Of a stretch of 64,000 nucleotides of DNA, positions 9,693 through 18,933 are shown piece by piece. The notes under the pieces are model-generated. The model did not search any database, was not told the DNA's origin, and saw nothing but the letters and a program-made list of their open reading frames with translations. The DNA is from Stomatohabitans albus (GTDB lineage Bacteria; Actinomycetota; Nitriliruptoria; Euzebyales; Euzebyaceae), in NCBI RefSeq assembly GCF_036336025.1, contig NZ_JAYKKE010000001.1, positions 248,001 through 312,000 on the forward strand, read 5' to 3'. Each line of letters starts with the position of its first letter. The first letter of the stretch is position 1. The translations under genes were made by a program, and so were the position numbers.

Positions 9693-9731
9693 AGGACGGC
9701 CACCGCTGATCTGAGGTGACCGTCCTTTGTA
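9693..9731 (+). terminator. Intrinsic terminator after the hydrolase
   Basis: The arms AGGACGGCCACC (9693-9704) and GGTGACCGTCCT (9715-9726) pair with one mismatch and are followed by TTTGTATTGG. The hydrolase stop is 20 bp upstream. Confidence 0.7.
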
Positions 9732-9786
9732 TTGGTGTAGATGCTGATACCAGTGCAATCAGGTAACGGCGGGCACGTTACCAGCA

Positions 9787-10812
9787 CTATGTGTATCGCT
9801 TGTACACCGTGGTGGCCGGCAAGGAAAACTCAATGCGCTCAGCCTGTTTGAGTGTCCCCGACAATCCGCGTTTACTGGCTTGCCAGCCGAGATAGGAGAC
9901 CGTTGCGGTAAAGCTCAACCACACGGCAAACCCAAAGGCTGCTTTGAACCACAGCGGCAGTGGTGAGCCGGTGACAAAACCTTCAATGAGCCCTGCGATC
10001 ACGAGCATGAAGGCGCCACCAATAGCAACCGTCACCGCACGTGACCCAACATCAGCGAATGCTTCCCCCCTACTGCGTGGTCCTGGATCTATCCAGGTCC
10101 ACCCCATAGCCATACCCATGGCACCACTAACAAATATGGCAAAGAGTTCCATACAGCCATGCGGGGCGATATAGAGCCAGAACGTTGATTGCTGACCGGC
10201 GTCGACAAACACCGCCCAAGCACCGCCAAGCTGAATGGCATTGATGACGAGAACGAACAGGGTGGGTACCGCAAATAAAATACCTGAACCGAATGCCGTG
10301 ATGGCGATACCGATGTTATTCGTGGTCACCAGCGAGAAGAACACCGCACTGGGTTGGTTTGAGTAGTAGTCAATAAACTCATGGTCCACATAGTCTTCTC
10401 GAAAATTCGGAGACATAAACGCGTCAAGCACGTTGTGATCTTGTATCGCCCACAGCCCAAAGAGTGCTGCGGTTACGATGAAAATCGCACTCGACAACAA
10501 GATCCAATACCGAAGCGACCAAAACGCAGCCGGGAATGTCTCAAGGAACCACCGCTGTATGGACTGCCACGTAACCGGATGGGTTCGATAGGCAACCCGA
10601 CCCGCCTGGGCGCACAAAACGGATAGGCGGCTGACCAGCTCTTCTTCCTGAAAGGCCGTCCGAGCAATATTCAAGTGCGTTTGTGCCGCCTCAAGGTCGG
10701 TCGAAAACTGAATAAAGTCGACGGTTTGTGATCGGTAGTTCATCTGGTCAGTTGTCCTGGCCAACCGGTCCCATAGTGGCTCATGTTCTCGAATGAACTG
10801 GTCAATCGTCAT
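9787..10812 (-). CDS. SpoIIM-family (stage II sporulation protein M-like) membrane protein
   Basis: The 341-residue protein opens with a soluble helical N-terminus of about 110 residues, including the WDRLARTTDQMN and YRSQTVDFIQFSTDLEAAQTHL segments typical of actinobacterial SpoIIM homologues. At least five membrane segments follow between about residues 118 and 320. In non-sporulating actinobacteria this family has no defined role but is conserved beside RDD, DUF58 and MoxR genes, as here. It is divergent from the RDD gene, with the two 5' ends abutting. Confidence 0.85.
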   Translation of the reverse strand: MTIDQFIREHEPLWDRLARTTDQMNYRSQTVDFIQFSTDLEAAQTHLNIARTAFQEEELVSRLSVLCAQAGRVAYRTHPVTWQSIQRWFLETFPAAFWSLRYWILLSSAIFIVTAALFGLWAIQDHNVLDAFMSPNFREDYVDHEFIDYYSNQPSAVFFSLVTTNNIGIAITAFGSGILFAVPTLFVLVINAIQLGGAWAVFVDAGQQSTFWLYIAPHGCMELFAIFVSGAMGMAMGWTWIDPGPRSRGEAFADVGSRAVTVAIGGAFMLVIAGLIEGFVTGSPLPLWFKAAFGFAVWLSFTATVSYLGWQASKRGLSGTLKQAERIEFSLPATTVYKRYT

Positions 10813-10834
10813 ACAAGCAGGATACGATTTTTAT

Positions 10835-11659
10835 GTGCAACCATCACCGCAATACTTAGATCATCAGATTATTACCAGTGAGGCTGTCCTCCTGGATATC
10901 TACCCGGCAGCCTTTCCTACTCGAGCGCTCGCACGCATCATTGATGCGATGTTCGCCACCGTCTTGCTGGGTTTTCTTCTCGTGGTGGCGGTAGCGTTAT
11001 ACACGGTATGGGAATATTTTTCCCTCCCAACGTGGATAACGGTGGTGTTTGTATTGTTCGCCGTTTTCTGTGTGTACTACCTGTACCACATTCTGTTCAA
11101 TCTCAAGGGTGGCCGAACACCAGGCAAAATGCTCACTGGCCTCCAAATCCTTAATCGAGACGGAAGCCCTGCCTCTCCCCGCCAGTACATCATCCGAGAG
11201 TTCATTGCTATTGCTGAATGCGTCATGTTCCTCGGATTTCCAGCCATTATTTCGAGCATCAACTCACCGGTTGAGCAACGCCTCGGGGACCGGGCCGCCA
11301 ACACCATTGTGGTCCACACCCGTCGGAAAGCGTTTCACGGTACGGCGCTCGCTGTTGATTGGCCAATTCCACCGGGCATGGAACCCTTTATCGAAGGGAT
11401 AGACGTTTCTGGGCTTGGGACCGAAGAAATCGGGGTCATTCGTGCGTATCTCATCCGACGTTCACGCTTCATTCCCCAAGCTAAGGAGCGATTGGCCAAA
11501 CAACTCCGAGCAATGGTCCTACAACGCATCACCGGGTATATCCCCACTGACGTTCCAGATGACGTACTCTTAGCTACCATCATGGCGAAGGTCACTGGAC
11601 CAACCCCGTTGAACCGCAACGTTGACCCGGCTTTCGGCCGACATGTTGCTCGCACCTAA
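10835..11659 (+). CDS. RDD-family membrane protein
   Basis: The RDD domain (about residues 10-150) carries the diagnostic Arg-Asp pair (ARIIDAMFATVLLGFLLV) and GGRTPGKMLTGLQILNRDGSPASPRQYIIRE. A soluble C-terminal helix region follows (VSGLGTEEIGVIRAYLIRR...). I preferred GTG at 10835 over ATG at 10793 because the N-terminus then matches the short leader usual before the TSEAVLLDI segment and does not overlap the divergent SpoIIM start; this choice is tentative. The last 90 bp overlap the convergent DUF58 gene. Confidence 0.85.
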   Translation: MQPSPQYLDHQIITSEAVLLDIYPAAFPTRALARIIDAMFATVLLGFLLVVAVALYTVWEYFSLPTWITVVFVLFAVFCVYYLYHILFNLKGGRTPGKMLTGLQILNRDGSPASPRQYIIREFIAIAECVMFLGFPAIISSINSPVEQRLGDRAANTIVVHTRRKAFHGTALAVDWPIPPGMEPFIEGIDVSGLGTEEIGVIRAYLIRRSRFIPQAKERLAKQLRAMVLQRITGYIPTDVPDDVLLATIMAKVTGPTPLNRNVDPAFGRHVART

Positions 11660-13072
11660 ATAGGTATCTAGCAGGCGGTCACTCAGCTGTCCAGCAGGCG
11701 CATCAATCACATCTACACCCATACGAGTAAGCATCGCTGCAGTGCTCTGGCGTCGTTGAATAGCTCGTCGTGCCGCCAACATCCGCATGGCACCAAGTTC
11801 ATCAATCGGTTTGGTTTGTGCCCACATATCAACGGTGGGATCTCCTGCGGCACCAATCACAATATGATGACGGCGTGATAGGCGTGTAATCGCTGAACGT
11901 AACCGTGTCCGGGCATGTTCGGCGGCCAGGTCAGTCAACACCACAACCAAGGCTGGGCGTTGCCAATTGGCCATCAACCACGTTGCTGCGGCAAGGGGGT
12001 CAGCTTCATCCCAGTTGGGATGAACCGCGGCAAGGATACGCCCAAGTGCGACCCGTTGGCTCAGGGTGTTATCTGGCGGCAAAATATTGGTGACGGTACC
12101 GGCATAGGTAATAAGCCCAAACCGATCCCCCAAGCCAGTGGTGACATGGCCGAGGGCGAGTGCTGCATCAATATTGTGGTCCAACCGAGGGGCACGGTCC
12201 AGTTCAAATGTCTCTTGTTCGATCACATCCAAGTCAACAACCGGACCGTCGAATACCGTTGGCGGTGGTGTAAACCGGCGAACGGTCGGAGCACTCAGGC
12301 GGCTGTGATCTAACAGAACGATAACTTGGTGGTTCCGTTCTGCGCGGGTTTGTTCAACAACTAAATGCTGTGAGCGTGCCGACGCTGCCCAGTTGATATG
12401 TCGAATATCATCATCGGGCGTGTAGTCACGAAGATAATCAAACTCCGAGCTCTCCCCCACGATGCGCACAGCCCGCTGTCCAGCAAAGAGACGACGCGCA
12501 TCAGTGAGCCGGAGTTCAGCCAGTTTCCGAGACGGGAAAGCAGGATTGACCAGTACCTGGGCATCCAAAGCCCACACCCACTGGGCAGCCGCGAGACCTA
12601 AGGGTCCGAATGAACGGATCACCGGGCCGTCAATCGTAATCATTCCACGGCGTACGGGACGGATTTGGTAGGTCGACACCGCCACCGCATTGGGTGCAAG
12701 CTTGATGGTAAGCCGACCAGTATCCGGACGAAGAGACGGTGAAGCTCCATCACTTAACCAAAGGGTTGCCTGTCGGGTTGCGTGGTTGGTGATCGTCCAA
12801 GAAACGGTGGACGGTTGGCCGAGCACGATGGGGGTATCGACGGTACGAGAACCTGACAGTGACGATATTCCTGGCGCAAGTACCCCATCTATGACCAGTA
12901 GGGCCAACATGATCCCAAGACATACAAGTGCCAGGACCAGACGGTGGTCAGGCCAAACAAAATCGGCAAACCCAACGGGAATGGCCAACAATGCACTGAG
13001 GACAACCAGACGCCCCGTCGGCACAATGAGCGCAAATCGACGAGTAGTAGGTGGTAACGGCGTCTGGTCCAT
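11570..13072 (-). CDS. DUF58 (von Willebrand A-like) protein
   Basis: Two N-terminal membrane helices (about 20-65) precede a beta-rich region and the DUF58 core. The signature lies in GESSEFDYLRDYTPDDDIRHINWAASAR (about 205-232), followed by VIVLLDHSRLS, a MIDAS-like strand. DUF58 proteins accompany MoxR AAA+ ATPases and probably act with them as envelope-associated metal-dependent assembly factors; that role is inferred from the family. The ATG lies 5 bp after the moxR stop. Its 3' end overlaps the convergent RDD gene by 90 bp, which is unusually long. Confidence 0.88.
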   Translation of the reverse strand: MDQTPLPPTTRRFALIVPTGRLVVLSALLAIPVGFADFVWPDHRLVLALVCLGIMLALLVIDGVLAPGISSLSGSRTVDTPIVLGQPSTVSWTITNHATRQATLWLSDGASPSLRPDTGRLTIKLAPNAVAVSTYQIRPVRRGMITIDGPVIRSFGPLGLAAAQWVWALDAQVLVNPAFPSRKLAELRLTDARRLFAGQRAVRIVGESSEFDYLRDYTPDDDIRHINWAASARSQHLVVEQTRAERNHQVIVLLDHSRLSAPTVRRFTPPPTVFDGPVVDLDVIEQETFELDRAPRLDHNIDAALALGHVTTGLGDRFGLITYAGTVTNILPPDNTLSQRVALGRILAAVHPNWDEADPLAAATWLMANWQRPALVVVLTDLAAEHARTRLRSAITRLSRRHHIVIGAAGDPTVDMWAQTKPIDELGAMRMLAARRAIQRRQSTAAMLTRMGVDVIDAPAGQLSDRLLDTYLGASNMSAESRVNVAVQRGWSSDLRHDGS

Positions 13073-13077
13073 CGGTG

Positions 13078-14055
13078 TTACTTGGGAACAGGAACCCCGG
13101 AGACTAACGTCTTGAGGACATCTACGGCGGTTGCCCCATCCATCGCCACATCAGGGCGCAAGGTGATACGGTGACGCAAAGTAGGTATCACCATCGCTTT
13201 CACATCGTCAGGGGTCACATAGTCTCGATGATTCAACCAGGCCCACGCCTTTGATGCCTTCAACAGCCAAGTGGAACCACGCGGACTGATACCCAGTTGA
13301 AGGGATGGCGTGTTACGACTTGCGTTTGCCAAATCGACGATATAGCGAATCACCGACGGCTCAGTACGCAACAACGCAATCTCATCACGAGCGGCGAGCA
13401 AATCCTCACGGTCGGCGACGGCCAAAATGCCAGATTCACTTAATTTATGCGGTTTCAGTCCGGCATCATGACGCTCCAACACCTGGCATTCTTCATCTGG
13501 TGCTGGATAACCCACCTGAAGCTTAAACACGAAGCGGTCTAACTGTGCTTCAGGAAGAGGATAGGTACCTTCTTGTTCAATCGGGTTCTGCGTCGCAACT
13601 ACGAGGAATGGGTCAGGCAATGTAAGCGGACGACCTTCGACCGTTACCTGGGTTTCTTCCATCGCTTCGAGGAGCGCTGCCTGGGTACGCGGTGGTGTAC
13701 GGTTAATTTCGTCGGCTAATAACAAATTCGTAAAGACCGGCCCGGCCCGAAACCGGAACGCTGCTTCCACACTTGGGGCACTCGGGTCATACACACTTTG
13801 CCCAAGAATGTCTGACGGCATCATGTCCGGCGTGAACTGCACACGAGTACTGTTCAAACTTAAGGCACTTGCCAGGGTGTTTACCATCAATGTTTTAGCG
13901 GTACCTGGAACACCCTCAAGGAGGACATGCCCACCAATCAGCAAGGCGGTAATCATCCCACTGATAACCCCATTTTGGCCGACAATCACCTTGCCCACTT
14001 CGTTACGGACATCAGTAATCCTGGCGCGAGGGTCTCGCAGTTCATCACTAATCAT
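13078..14055 (-). CDS. MoxR-family AAA+ ATPase
   Basis: A single AAA+ module with Walker A LLEGVPGTAKT (about residues 38-48), Walker B NLLLADEINRTPPRTQAALLEAMEE, sensor region VVATQNPIEQEGTYPLPEAQLDRF, and a C-terminal lid ending VSGVPVPK. ATG at 14055 is chosen because it overlaps the upstream DUF4350 stop by 8 bp and has GGAG 9 nt upstream; earlier in-frame starts at 14106 and 14070 exist. MoxR ATPases act as chaperones for partner vWA/DUF58 proteins, matching the next gene. Confidence 0.93.
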   Translation of the reverse strand: MISDELRDPRARITDVRNEVGKVIVGQNGVISGMITALLIGGHVLLEGVPGTAKTLMVNTLASALSLNSTRVQFTPDMMPSDILGQSVYDPSAPSVEAAFRFRAGPVFTNLLLADEINRTPPRTQAALLEAMEETQVTVEGRPLTLPDPFLVVATQNPIEQEGTYPLPEAQLDRFVFKLQVGYPAPDEECQVLERHDAGLKPHKLSESGILAVADREDLLAARDEIALLRTEPSVIRYIVDLANASRNTPSLQLGISPRGSTWLLKASKAWAWLNHRDYVTPDDVKAMVIPTLRHRITLRPDVAMDGATAVDVLKTLVSGVPVPK

Positions 14056-15166
14056 TCGGTTGTGCTCCATGCAGTTGGGCTGAGAATGCCGCATCAATAT
14101 CGGCAATCTTGAGCGTCAGTTCGTATAGTTCCGTCCGTGTTGTCGGGTTTGGACCGAACAACACATATTCAACATCTTTCTTCGGCCAATGCGTTGCTCG
14201 GACAACCATATCGATCAATAAAGTTGAATCAGATTCTAAAGCTCCTACCCGAGCCCGGAGGCGTTCGTGCAAGTCTGTACGTGCCATTGTGGCTATTGCA
14301 TCCAGTTGTTTGCTACTCCATAGGTAATACCCAAAGGCCTGAACGGTTGTTGACCCCGGTAATTGTGTCATCACTCGCTCTTCAATGACGCGATTTGGAC
14401 GAATGATTCGCCAATACACCAACATGCCGAATGCAAGGAGAAGCTGCGTGATGATCGCCCAAGGTAGGAACTGGATATAGTCACTGAGACTTGGTGGAAT
14501 CGGGATGTCAAACCCGTCCGGGTTATAACGAATAACTTTGTGGTATTGACGCCCGTCAGTTTCAAGCAGCCGTATCAGCAAAATGGCGTTGTCATTGTGA
14601 CTGATCGACCTATTCAAGAATGCTTCGCCACCACTCAGGGTGTAGATCGTGCCCTTGCCAATATGTTCACGCAATAGCCACGATCCATCCTGGCCAAAAC
14701 AGAAGTCTGCATCGGAAAGCAGCGTAGCCTCACCAAATGTGGCTTCTCGAAGATACACCGTTTCTACGTCAGCGAGTTCTGGCCAATCGCAGGTTTTCGG
14801 TACTTCAGTGGGATAATGTCGAGTAGTCCTTATATCAACGTGCTCCAACCGAAGCAGCTGGTCATCTGTGGCCTGAACAACCGTTCCGCCTGCTTCAACG
14901 TAGGCAAGGAGCGCATCTTCTTGATCGCTATCAATGTATTCACTCAGCAGTAGTACGGGCGCTTCAGGTTGGTCTGGGAGTTTGCGCGTCATCGTGAGTG
15001 GCATATCAAAATGATCCAAGAGCTCTACGAGCGCTTTTGCACCTTCAGGTTGGGTGCTATTCACGTCCCAGTCATAAAACTCGCGTATGTCCTTGGGACC
15101 GATCCAGAGGACAAATCCGATCAGGGCAAGCAGCCCAACCACAACCAAGATCCATCGATTATTCAT
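14048..15166 (-). CDS. DUF4350 membrane protein
   Basis: A 372-residue protein. An N-terminal anchor (WILVVVGLLALIGFVLWIG, residues 4-22) is followed by the DUF4350 ectodomain-like region containing NSTQPEGAKALVELLDHF and YVEAGGTVVQATDDQ. A second membrane helix (about 240-262, FLPWAIITQLLLAFGMLVYWRII) precedes a cytoplasmic tail. DUF4350 is a standard companion of MoxR/DUF58 clusters. It overlaps the DUF4129 gene by 4 bp and moxR by 8 bp. Confidence 0.82.
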   Translation of the reverse strand: MNNRWILVVVGLLALIGFVLWIGPKDIREFYDWDVNSTQPEGAKALVELLDHFDMPLTMTRKLPDQPEAPVLLLSEYIDSDQEDALLAYVEAGGTVVQATDDQLLRLEHVDIRTTRHYPTEVPKTCDWPELADVETVYLREATFGEATLLSDADFCFGQDGSWLLREHIGKGTIYTLSGGEAFLNRSISHNDNAILLIRLLETDGRQYHKVIRYNPDGFDIPIPPSLSDYIQFLPWAIITQLLLAFGMLVYWRIIRPNRVIEERVMTQLPGSTTVQAFGYYLWSSKQLDAIATMARTDLHERLRARVGALESDSTLLIDMVVRATHWPKKDVEYVLFGPNPTTRTELYELTLKIADIDAAFSAQLHGAQPND

Positions 15167-15759
15167 CGGCTATGAACCTCTTCAAGAATTGTGCTCCGCC
15201 ACTGCACCGCACGCGACACATCATCCCCTGTCGCCTGTTTTCCGGCATACATTGCCTGTTCGAAGCGTTTCGTGAACACGGCAAACGCGTCGCCCTTCAG
15301 TCCAGCTTCAGCGACAGCCTCACCGGTCGTTAGCCCACGGCGTTCGGTTACTCGCCCCGCAACATCAAGTTCGGCAACCGTACTTCGCCATATACAGCGG
15401 AATGCCTCGTGCATATCGCCCTCAGCAACGGCCTGAGTATAGCGCTGCTCCCACTCAGCAGGGGTCAACCCGAGGTCCTCTTCAATGCCCTTGCGTTTGG
15501 TGCGTTGAACGGTTCGGATCCGATACACCAAAAAGATGATGATCGCCAAGGCAAGGAGGAATCCAACAATAACCACAATGGATGCCACAACTGTTCGTGG
15601 CTCCTCTGGTATGTCTACATCAAAAAGCTTTAAGAAATCCTCAATCCATGTGCCAACCACATCAATGAGCCGCTCGTACCATGCCAGATGAGATCCACGA
15701 AACTCACTCCTGGCAAGGATGTCTTCGATGGCTTCTCTAATCTCACTGGCGGGAATCAT
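15163..15759 (-). CDS. DUF4129 membrane protein
   Basis: About 198 residues from ATG 15759. A single membrane helix (VVASIVVIVGFLLALAIIIFLVYRI) is followed by the DUF4129 C-terminal domain, with EWEQRYTQAVAEGDMHEAFRCIWRSTVAELDV and the late RFEQAMYAGKQA motif. The longest frame starts at 15855 but would overlap the upstream membrane-protein gene by over 110 bp; ATG 15759 overlaps it by only 17 bp. Part of the MoxR cluster. Confidence 0.82.
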   Translation of the reverse strand: MIPASEIREAIEDILARSEFRGSHLAWYERLIDVVGTWIEDFLKLFDVDIPEEPRTVVASIVVIVGFLLALAIIIFLVYRIRTVQRTKRKGIEEDLGLTPAEWEQRYTQAVAEGDMHEAFRCIWRSTVAELDVAGRVTERRGLTTGEAVAEAGLKGDAFAVFTKRFEQAMYAGKQATGDDVSRAVQWRSTILEEVHSR

Positions 15760-16708
15760 CCTGGACCCATTCCACCCCTGGTGTAGATACCTCACCCATA
15801 TGAGGTTCTTCTTGAAGTGCATTGATACGACGTTGTAAGTCCGCACCTTCGGCACGAATCATCACATCTCGGTACAGCAATACCGTACCCATCGCCGTGA
15901 TTGGTTCGGTGACTAACGCGGCAATAACAACCGCCAGTGACTGCGTTACCCACAGATAGGAATGGGGTATCGACAGGAGTGCACTCGGCACAGCCGCTAA
16001 AGCCTGATTGGTAACCCACGTCGTGAACAGTAATGCCAAGGAAACACCAATAATGACGAATCCGGCTTTGGTGAGCATCCGGACTGCGCGACTAATTGCT
16101 TGCATTGGTCCCAGCGATTCGGCGAATGCGATGATGGGAGCCAGTGTGGTAACCAATTGCCAGACTAAAGAAATCGGGTAGGCAATAGCCGCGATGATCA
16201 ACGTAAGAACCAGACCGCCAATAATTGCGGCATCTAACCCACCTTCTAAAAAAGAAAAGAAAAACAGAACAAGCACACCGAAAAGTGGAATGAGCCCTTG
16301 AGACAACATCCAAGCGATATAGCTGACGAGGAGTTGTCGCCTTGTCGGAGACTGGAATGTGGTATGTCCACTCACGTAGGAATGGGCTATTGCGATTAAC
16401 CAGATGCTAAGAACCGGGCGAATAACGCCTACATGGACAATCCACATCCCGATGACACTAGATGAGGGGAATCCTGTGCTCTCATCAATATTTTGGAATG
16501 CAAATTGGTAGAACGGTTCGTTTCCCAAGGCATTTTGAAGCAGCAATGTGGGTAGTATCACTACAACCACTGGCATGGTCATTGCCCAGAGATGTTTACG
16601 GATTTCACGCACCGTTGCATCCACGATCTCGAATACACCCATAGCTCGGTTGGGTAAGGAACCCTCAAGTGGGCGAGAACGCGGTTTATCTCCGTTGGCC
16701 AATGACAT
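15743..16708 (-). CDS. Polytopic membrane protein of the MoxR cluster
   Basis: The 321-residue product has about six hydrophobic segments (about residues 40-60, 85-110, 130-165, 170-200, 215-240, 250-275) and a polar C-tail. It resembles the membrane domains annotated as glycerophosphoryl-diester-phosphodiesterase membrane domain/DUF7847 in actinobacteria, but no phosphodiesterase catalytic motif is present. ATG 16708 has GGAG 7 nt upstream and was preferred over 16729. Its position at the head of the DUF4129-DUF4350-MoxR-DUF58 run suggests a shared envelope role. Family call tentative. Confidence 0.65.
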   Translation of the reverse strand: MSLANGDKPRSRPLEGSLPNRAMGVFEIVDATVREIRKHLWAMTMPVVVVILPTLLLQNALGNEPFYQFAFQNIDESTGFPSSSVIGMWIVHVGVIRPVLSIWLIAIAHSYVSGHTTFQSPTRRQLLVSYIAWMLSQGLIPLFGVLVLFFFSFLEGGLDAAIIGGLVLTLIIAAIAYPISLVWQLVTTLAPIIAFAESLGPMQAISRAVRMLTKAGFVIIGVSLALLFTTWVTNQALAAVPSALLSIPHSYLWVTQSLAVVIAALVTEPITAMGTVLLYRDVMIRAEGADLQRRINALQEEPHMGEVSTPGVEWVQDDSRQ

Positions 16709-16725
16709 AGGTAAGCTCCAACCGA

Positions 16726-17094
16726 TCAACCCTGGGGGTTTGGTTCTTCTTTACCGTTGGAATCAGCACGAAGCAACGAAGGATCAACAGGATCGGGCTT
16801 ACCTTGGGGTTGGGTTGCAGACGAGCGATAGGTCTCCTTTGGTGTTATCGCATCCACTTGAGCCACTGACGATACCGGTGTGGCCACCGGAGTGGGTGTC
16901 ACTGGGTTTACCGCCTGGTCTTGTTCAGTGGCCGGCACAACGGTAGCAGGCTGTTTGGCTGAATGGATAAGCGGGCTGGTGTCAGTGTGTGTTGACACAT
17001 GCACGTCATTGATCTCGCCAGGGAATAGCCAAATGACGGCCCCAATGATGGCAATTCCGACAAGCCAGATGACGATCATTCCGAGTATATTCAT
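16726..17094 (-). CDS. Small single-pass membrane protein, Thr/Pro/Ala-rich
   Basis: 122 residues: an N-terminal membrane helix (MIVIWLVGIAIIGAVIWLF, residues 6-24) followed by a low-complexity polar tail rich in Thr, Pro, Val and Gln. No family recognised. The start overlaps the stop of the phosphohexomutase gene by 4 bp (ATGA), and the stop is 17 bp before the next membrane-protein gene. It is therefore probably translated within this unit. The tail looks disordered and could be extracytoplasmic. Confidence 0.7.
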   Translation of the reverse strand: MNILGMIVIWLVGIAIIGAVIWLFPGEINDVHVSTHTDTSPLIHSAKQPATVVPATEQDQAVNPVTPTPVATPVSSVAQVDAITPKETYRSSATQPQGKPDPVDPSLLRADSNGKEEPNPQG

Positions 17095-18836
17095 GCGGCA
17101 CTCACTCCGGCCCGAGCCATGGTCACCGCAATGAAATCTTGCAAGATTTCTTGGGCTCGGATGTGTGCCCGTTTACGCGCGGCCCCCGCTTGACCACCTT
17201 CTACTGGTTCTACAGCCTCTGCATAGAACTTCAGTTTCGGCTCGGTACCAGAGGGACGCACCATCACCCGGCTGCCATCTTCACAACTGAGTCGAATGAG
17301 CTTGGTGGGTGGTAGATCGATAGGTTCCACTGACCCGTCGGCATGCGTAGTCACACCAGCATCATGGTCTGCAATCGCAATAACGGGGCTACCTTCAATC
17401 TCTTTCGGCCAGTTTGCCCGCAACCCATCTAACGCCTTTTGCACAAAATCTGCGCCGGCTTCTAATTCCACGTTGTCTTCAACAAGGACGTGTGCGCCAT
17501 AAGTAATGGCCATTTGGTTGAGGATGCCGTTTAAGCCGATGCCATCAAGTTTGGCCCGTTCAGCCAGATCAGCGATCATCAGGGCTGCACTGATGCCATC
17601 TTTGTCACGAACCACATCGGCAACACTTACACCCAATGCTTGTTCATAGGCCAGCACCATATGTTGACCGTTCGCTTCACCTTGTCGTGCCGCCTCAGCC
17701 ATCCACTTAAACCCCGTCAGTGTTTCGGCATAGGCAACGTCGTAGCTAGCCGCAATTTTGGCTAGCAGTTGGCTGGAAACCACCGTAGTAGCAACCAGCG
17801 GTTCACGGTCACCATTGAGTGTGTGTGGGCCACTGATTCGGTTGGCCAAAATATCCTCAGCCAACATCGTGCCAATCTCGTCACCACCAAGGACAACCCA
17901 CCCGTTCGGCGTAGGAATAGCCGCGCAGATACGGTCTGCATCAGGGTCATTTGCAAGCACTAAATCGGCATCAATCTGTTCTGCCAAGGCAAGCACCATA
18001 TCCATCGCACCGGGTTCCTCAGGATTGGGGAACTCGACGGTGGGGAAATTCGGGTCGGGTTCAGCTTGTTCAGGCACCACATGCAAGTCGGTAAACCCAG
18101 CACGAGTGAAGATCTCTTCAAGGGTTTCTTTACCCACACCGTGTAATGGGGTGTAGGCAATCCGCAAGTTGGCGCCACGGGCACGGTCTGTCGGCGGCAA
18201 TAGCCCAAGCACGGCATCAATATAGTCTGCACGGATTTGGGGATCCACGGCCTTAATCAGTTGAGACCCTTCTTCACCCATCGGAATGGCGTTTAGATTC
18301 TCAATCGCCTCCATGCCTTCAGTGACCATGGCATCAACGGGTGGAATGATCTGGGCACCTCCATGCCAGTACAACTTGTAGCCGTTGTCTGCAGGTGGAT
18401 TATGGCTGGCGGTAATCATCACCCCGGCTTGAGCATTCAATTTGCGCGTCGCCCACGCCACAAGTGGTGTAGGCACTTTATCCGGCCAGGTCATTACGAA
18501 CAGACCGGCCCCAGCAAGCACCATTGCGGTATCTGCGGCAAACTCTGCCGACATATGCCGGTGGTCGCGGCCAACTACAACACCTTTGCCAGGTACATCT
18601 TGTTTAGTCAAGATGTCACCCAATGCTGCGCTAATTCGGCGTACCTGTGCCCGATTCATGCGGTTTGGGCCAGGGCCAAGAGCACCACGCATACCTGCCG
18701 TTCCAAATTGAAGTTGTGACCCGAATCGGTCAGCTAAGCCAGGCGTATCACCCAAGTCAAGTAACGCTTGGGTTTCCTCGCGCGTTGCGGGATCTGGATC
18801 AGCCGCCATCCATGCGCGCGCATTCGCTTCTAACAT
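17091..18836 (-). CDS. Phosphoglucomutase/phosphomannomutase
   Basis: An alpha-D-phosphohexomutase of 581 residues interconverting hexose 1- and 6-phosphates. The phosphoserine loop is MITASHNPPADNGYK. The metal-binding loop is LANDPDADRIC, the sugar-binding loop is GGDEIG, and the C-terminal phosphate loop reads RPSGTEPKLKFY. FGTAGMRGALGPGPNRMN near residue 45 is typical of the PgcA/Pgm2-like branch. ATG 18836 has GGAGG 6 nt upstream and is clearly better than the frame start at 18866. Likely supplies glucose-1-phosphate or mannose-1-phosphate for envelope sugars; which one is not decidable by eye. Confidence 0.93.
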   Translation of the reverse strand: MLEANARAWMAADPDPATREETQALLDLGDTPGLADRFGSQLQFGTAGMRGALGPGPNRMNRAQVRRISAALGDILTKQDVPGKGVVVGRDHRHMSAEFAADTAMVLAGAGLFVMTWPDKVPTPLVAWATRKLNAQAGVMITASHNPPADNGYKLYWHGGAQIIPPVDAMVTEGMEAIENLNAIPMGEEGSQLIKAVDPQIRADYIDAVLGLLPPTDRARGANLRIAYTPLHGVGKETLEEIFTRAGFTDLHVVPEQAEPDPNFPTVEFPNPEEPGAMDMVLALAEQIDADLVLANDPDADRICAAIPTPNGWVVLGGDEIGTMLAEDILANRISGPHTLNGDREPLVATTVVSSQLLAKIAASYDVAYAETLTGFKWMAEAARQGEANGQHMVLAYEQALGVSVADVVRDKDGISAALMIADLAERAKLDGIGLNGILNQMAITYGAHVLVEDNVELEAGADFVQKALDGLRANWPKEIEGSPVIAIADHDAGVTTHADGSVEPIDLPPTKLIRLSCEDGSRVMVRPSGTEPKLKFYAEAVEPVEGGQAGAARKRAHIRAQEILQDFIAVTMARAGVSAA

Positions 18837-18933
18837 GCTCAACCTCCGAATACCGTGATAGACCACGTACCGTACCCTATGCGTTTTCCAACGCCCTGAT
18901 ACTCCACCGGGTGTAGTGCCACTAAATGCGTCC

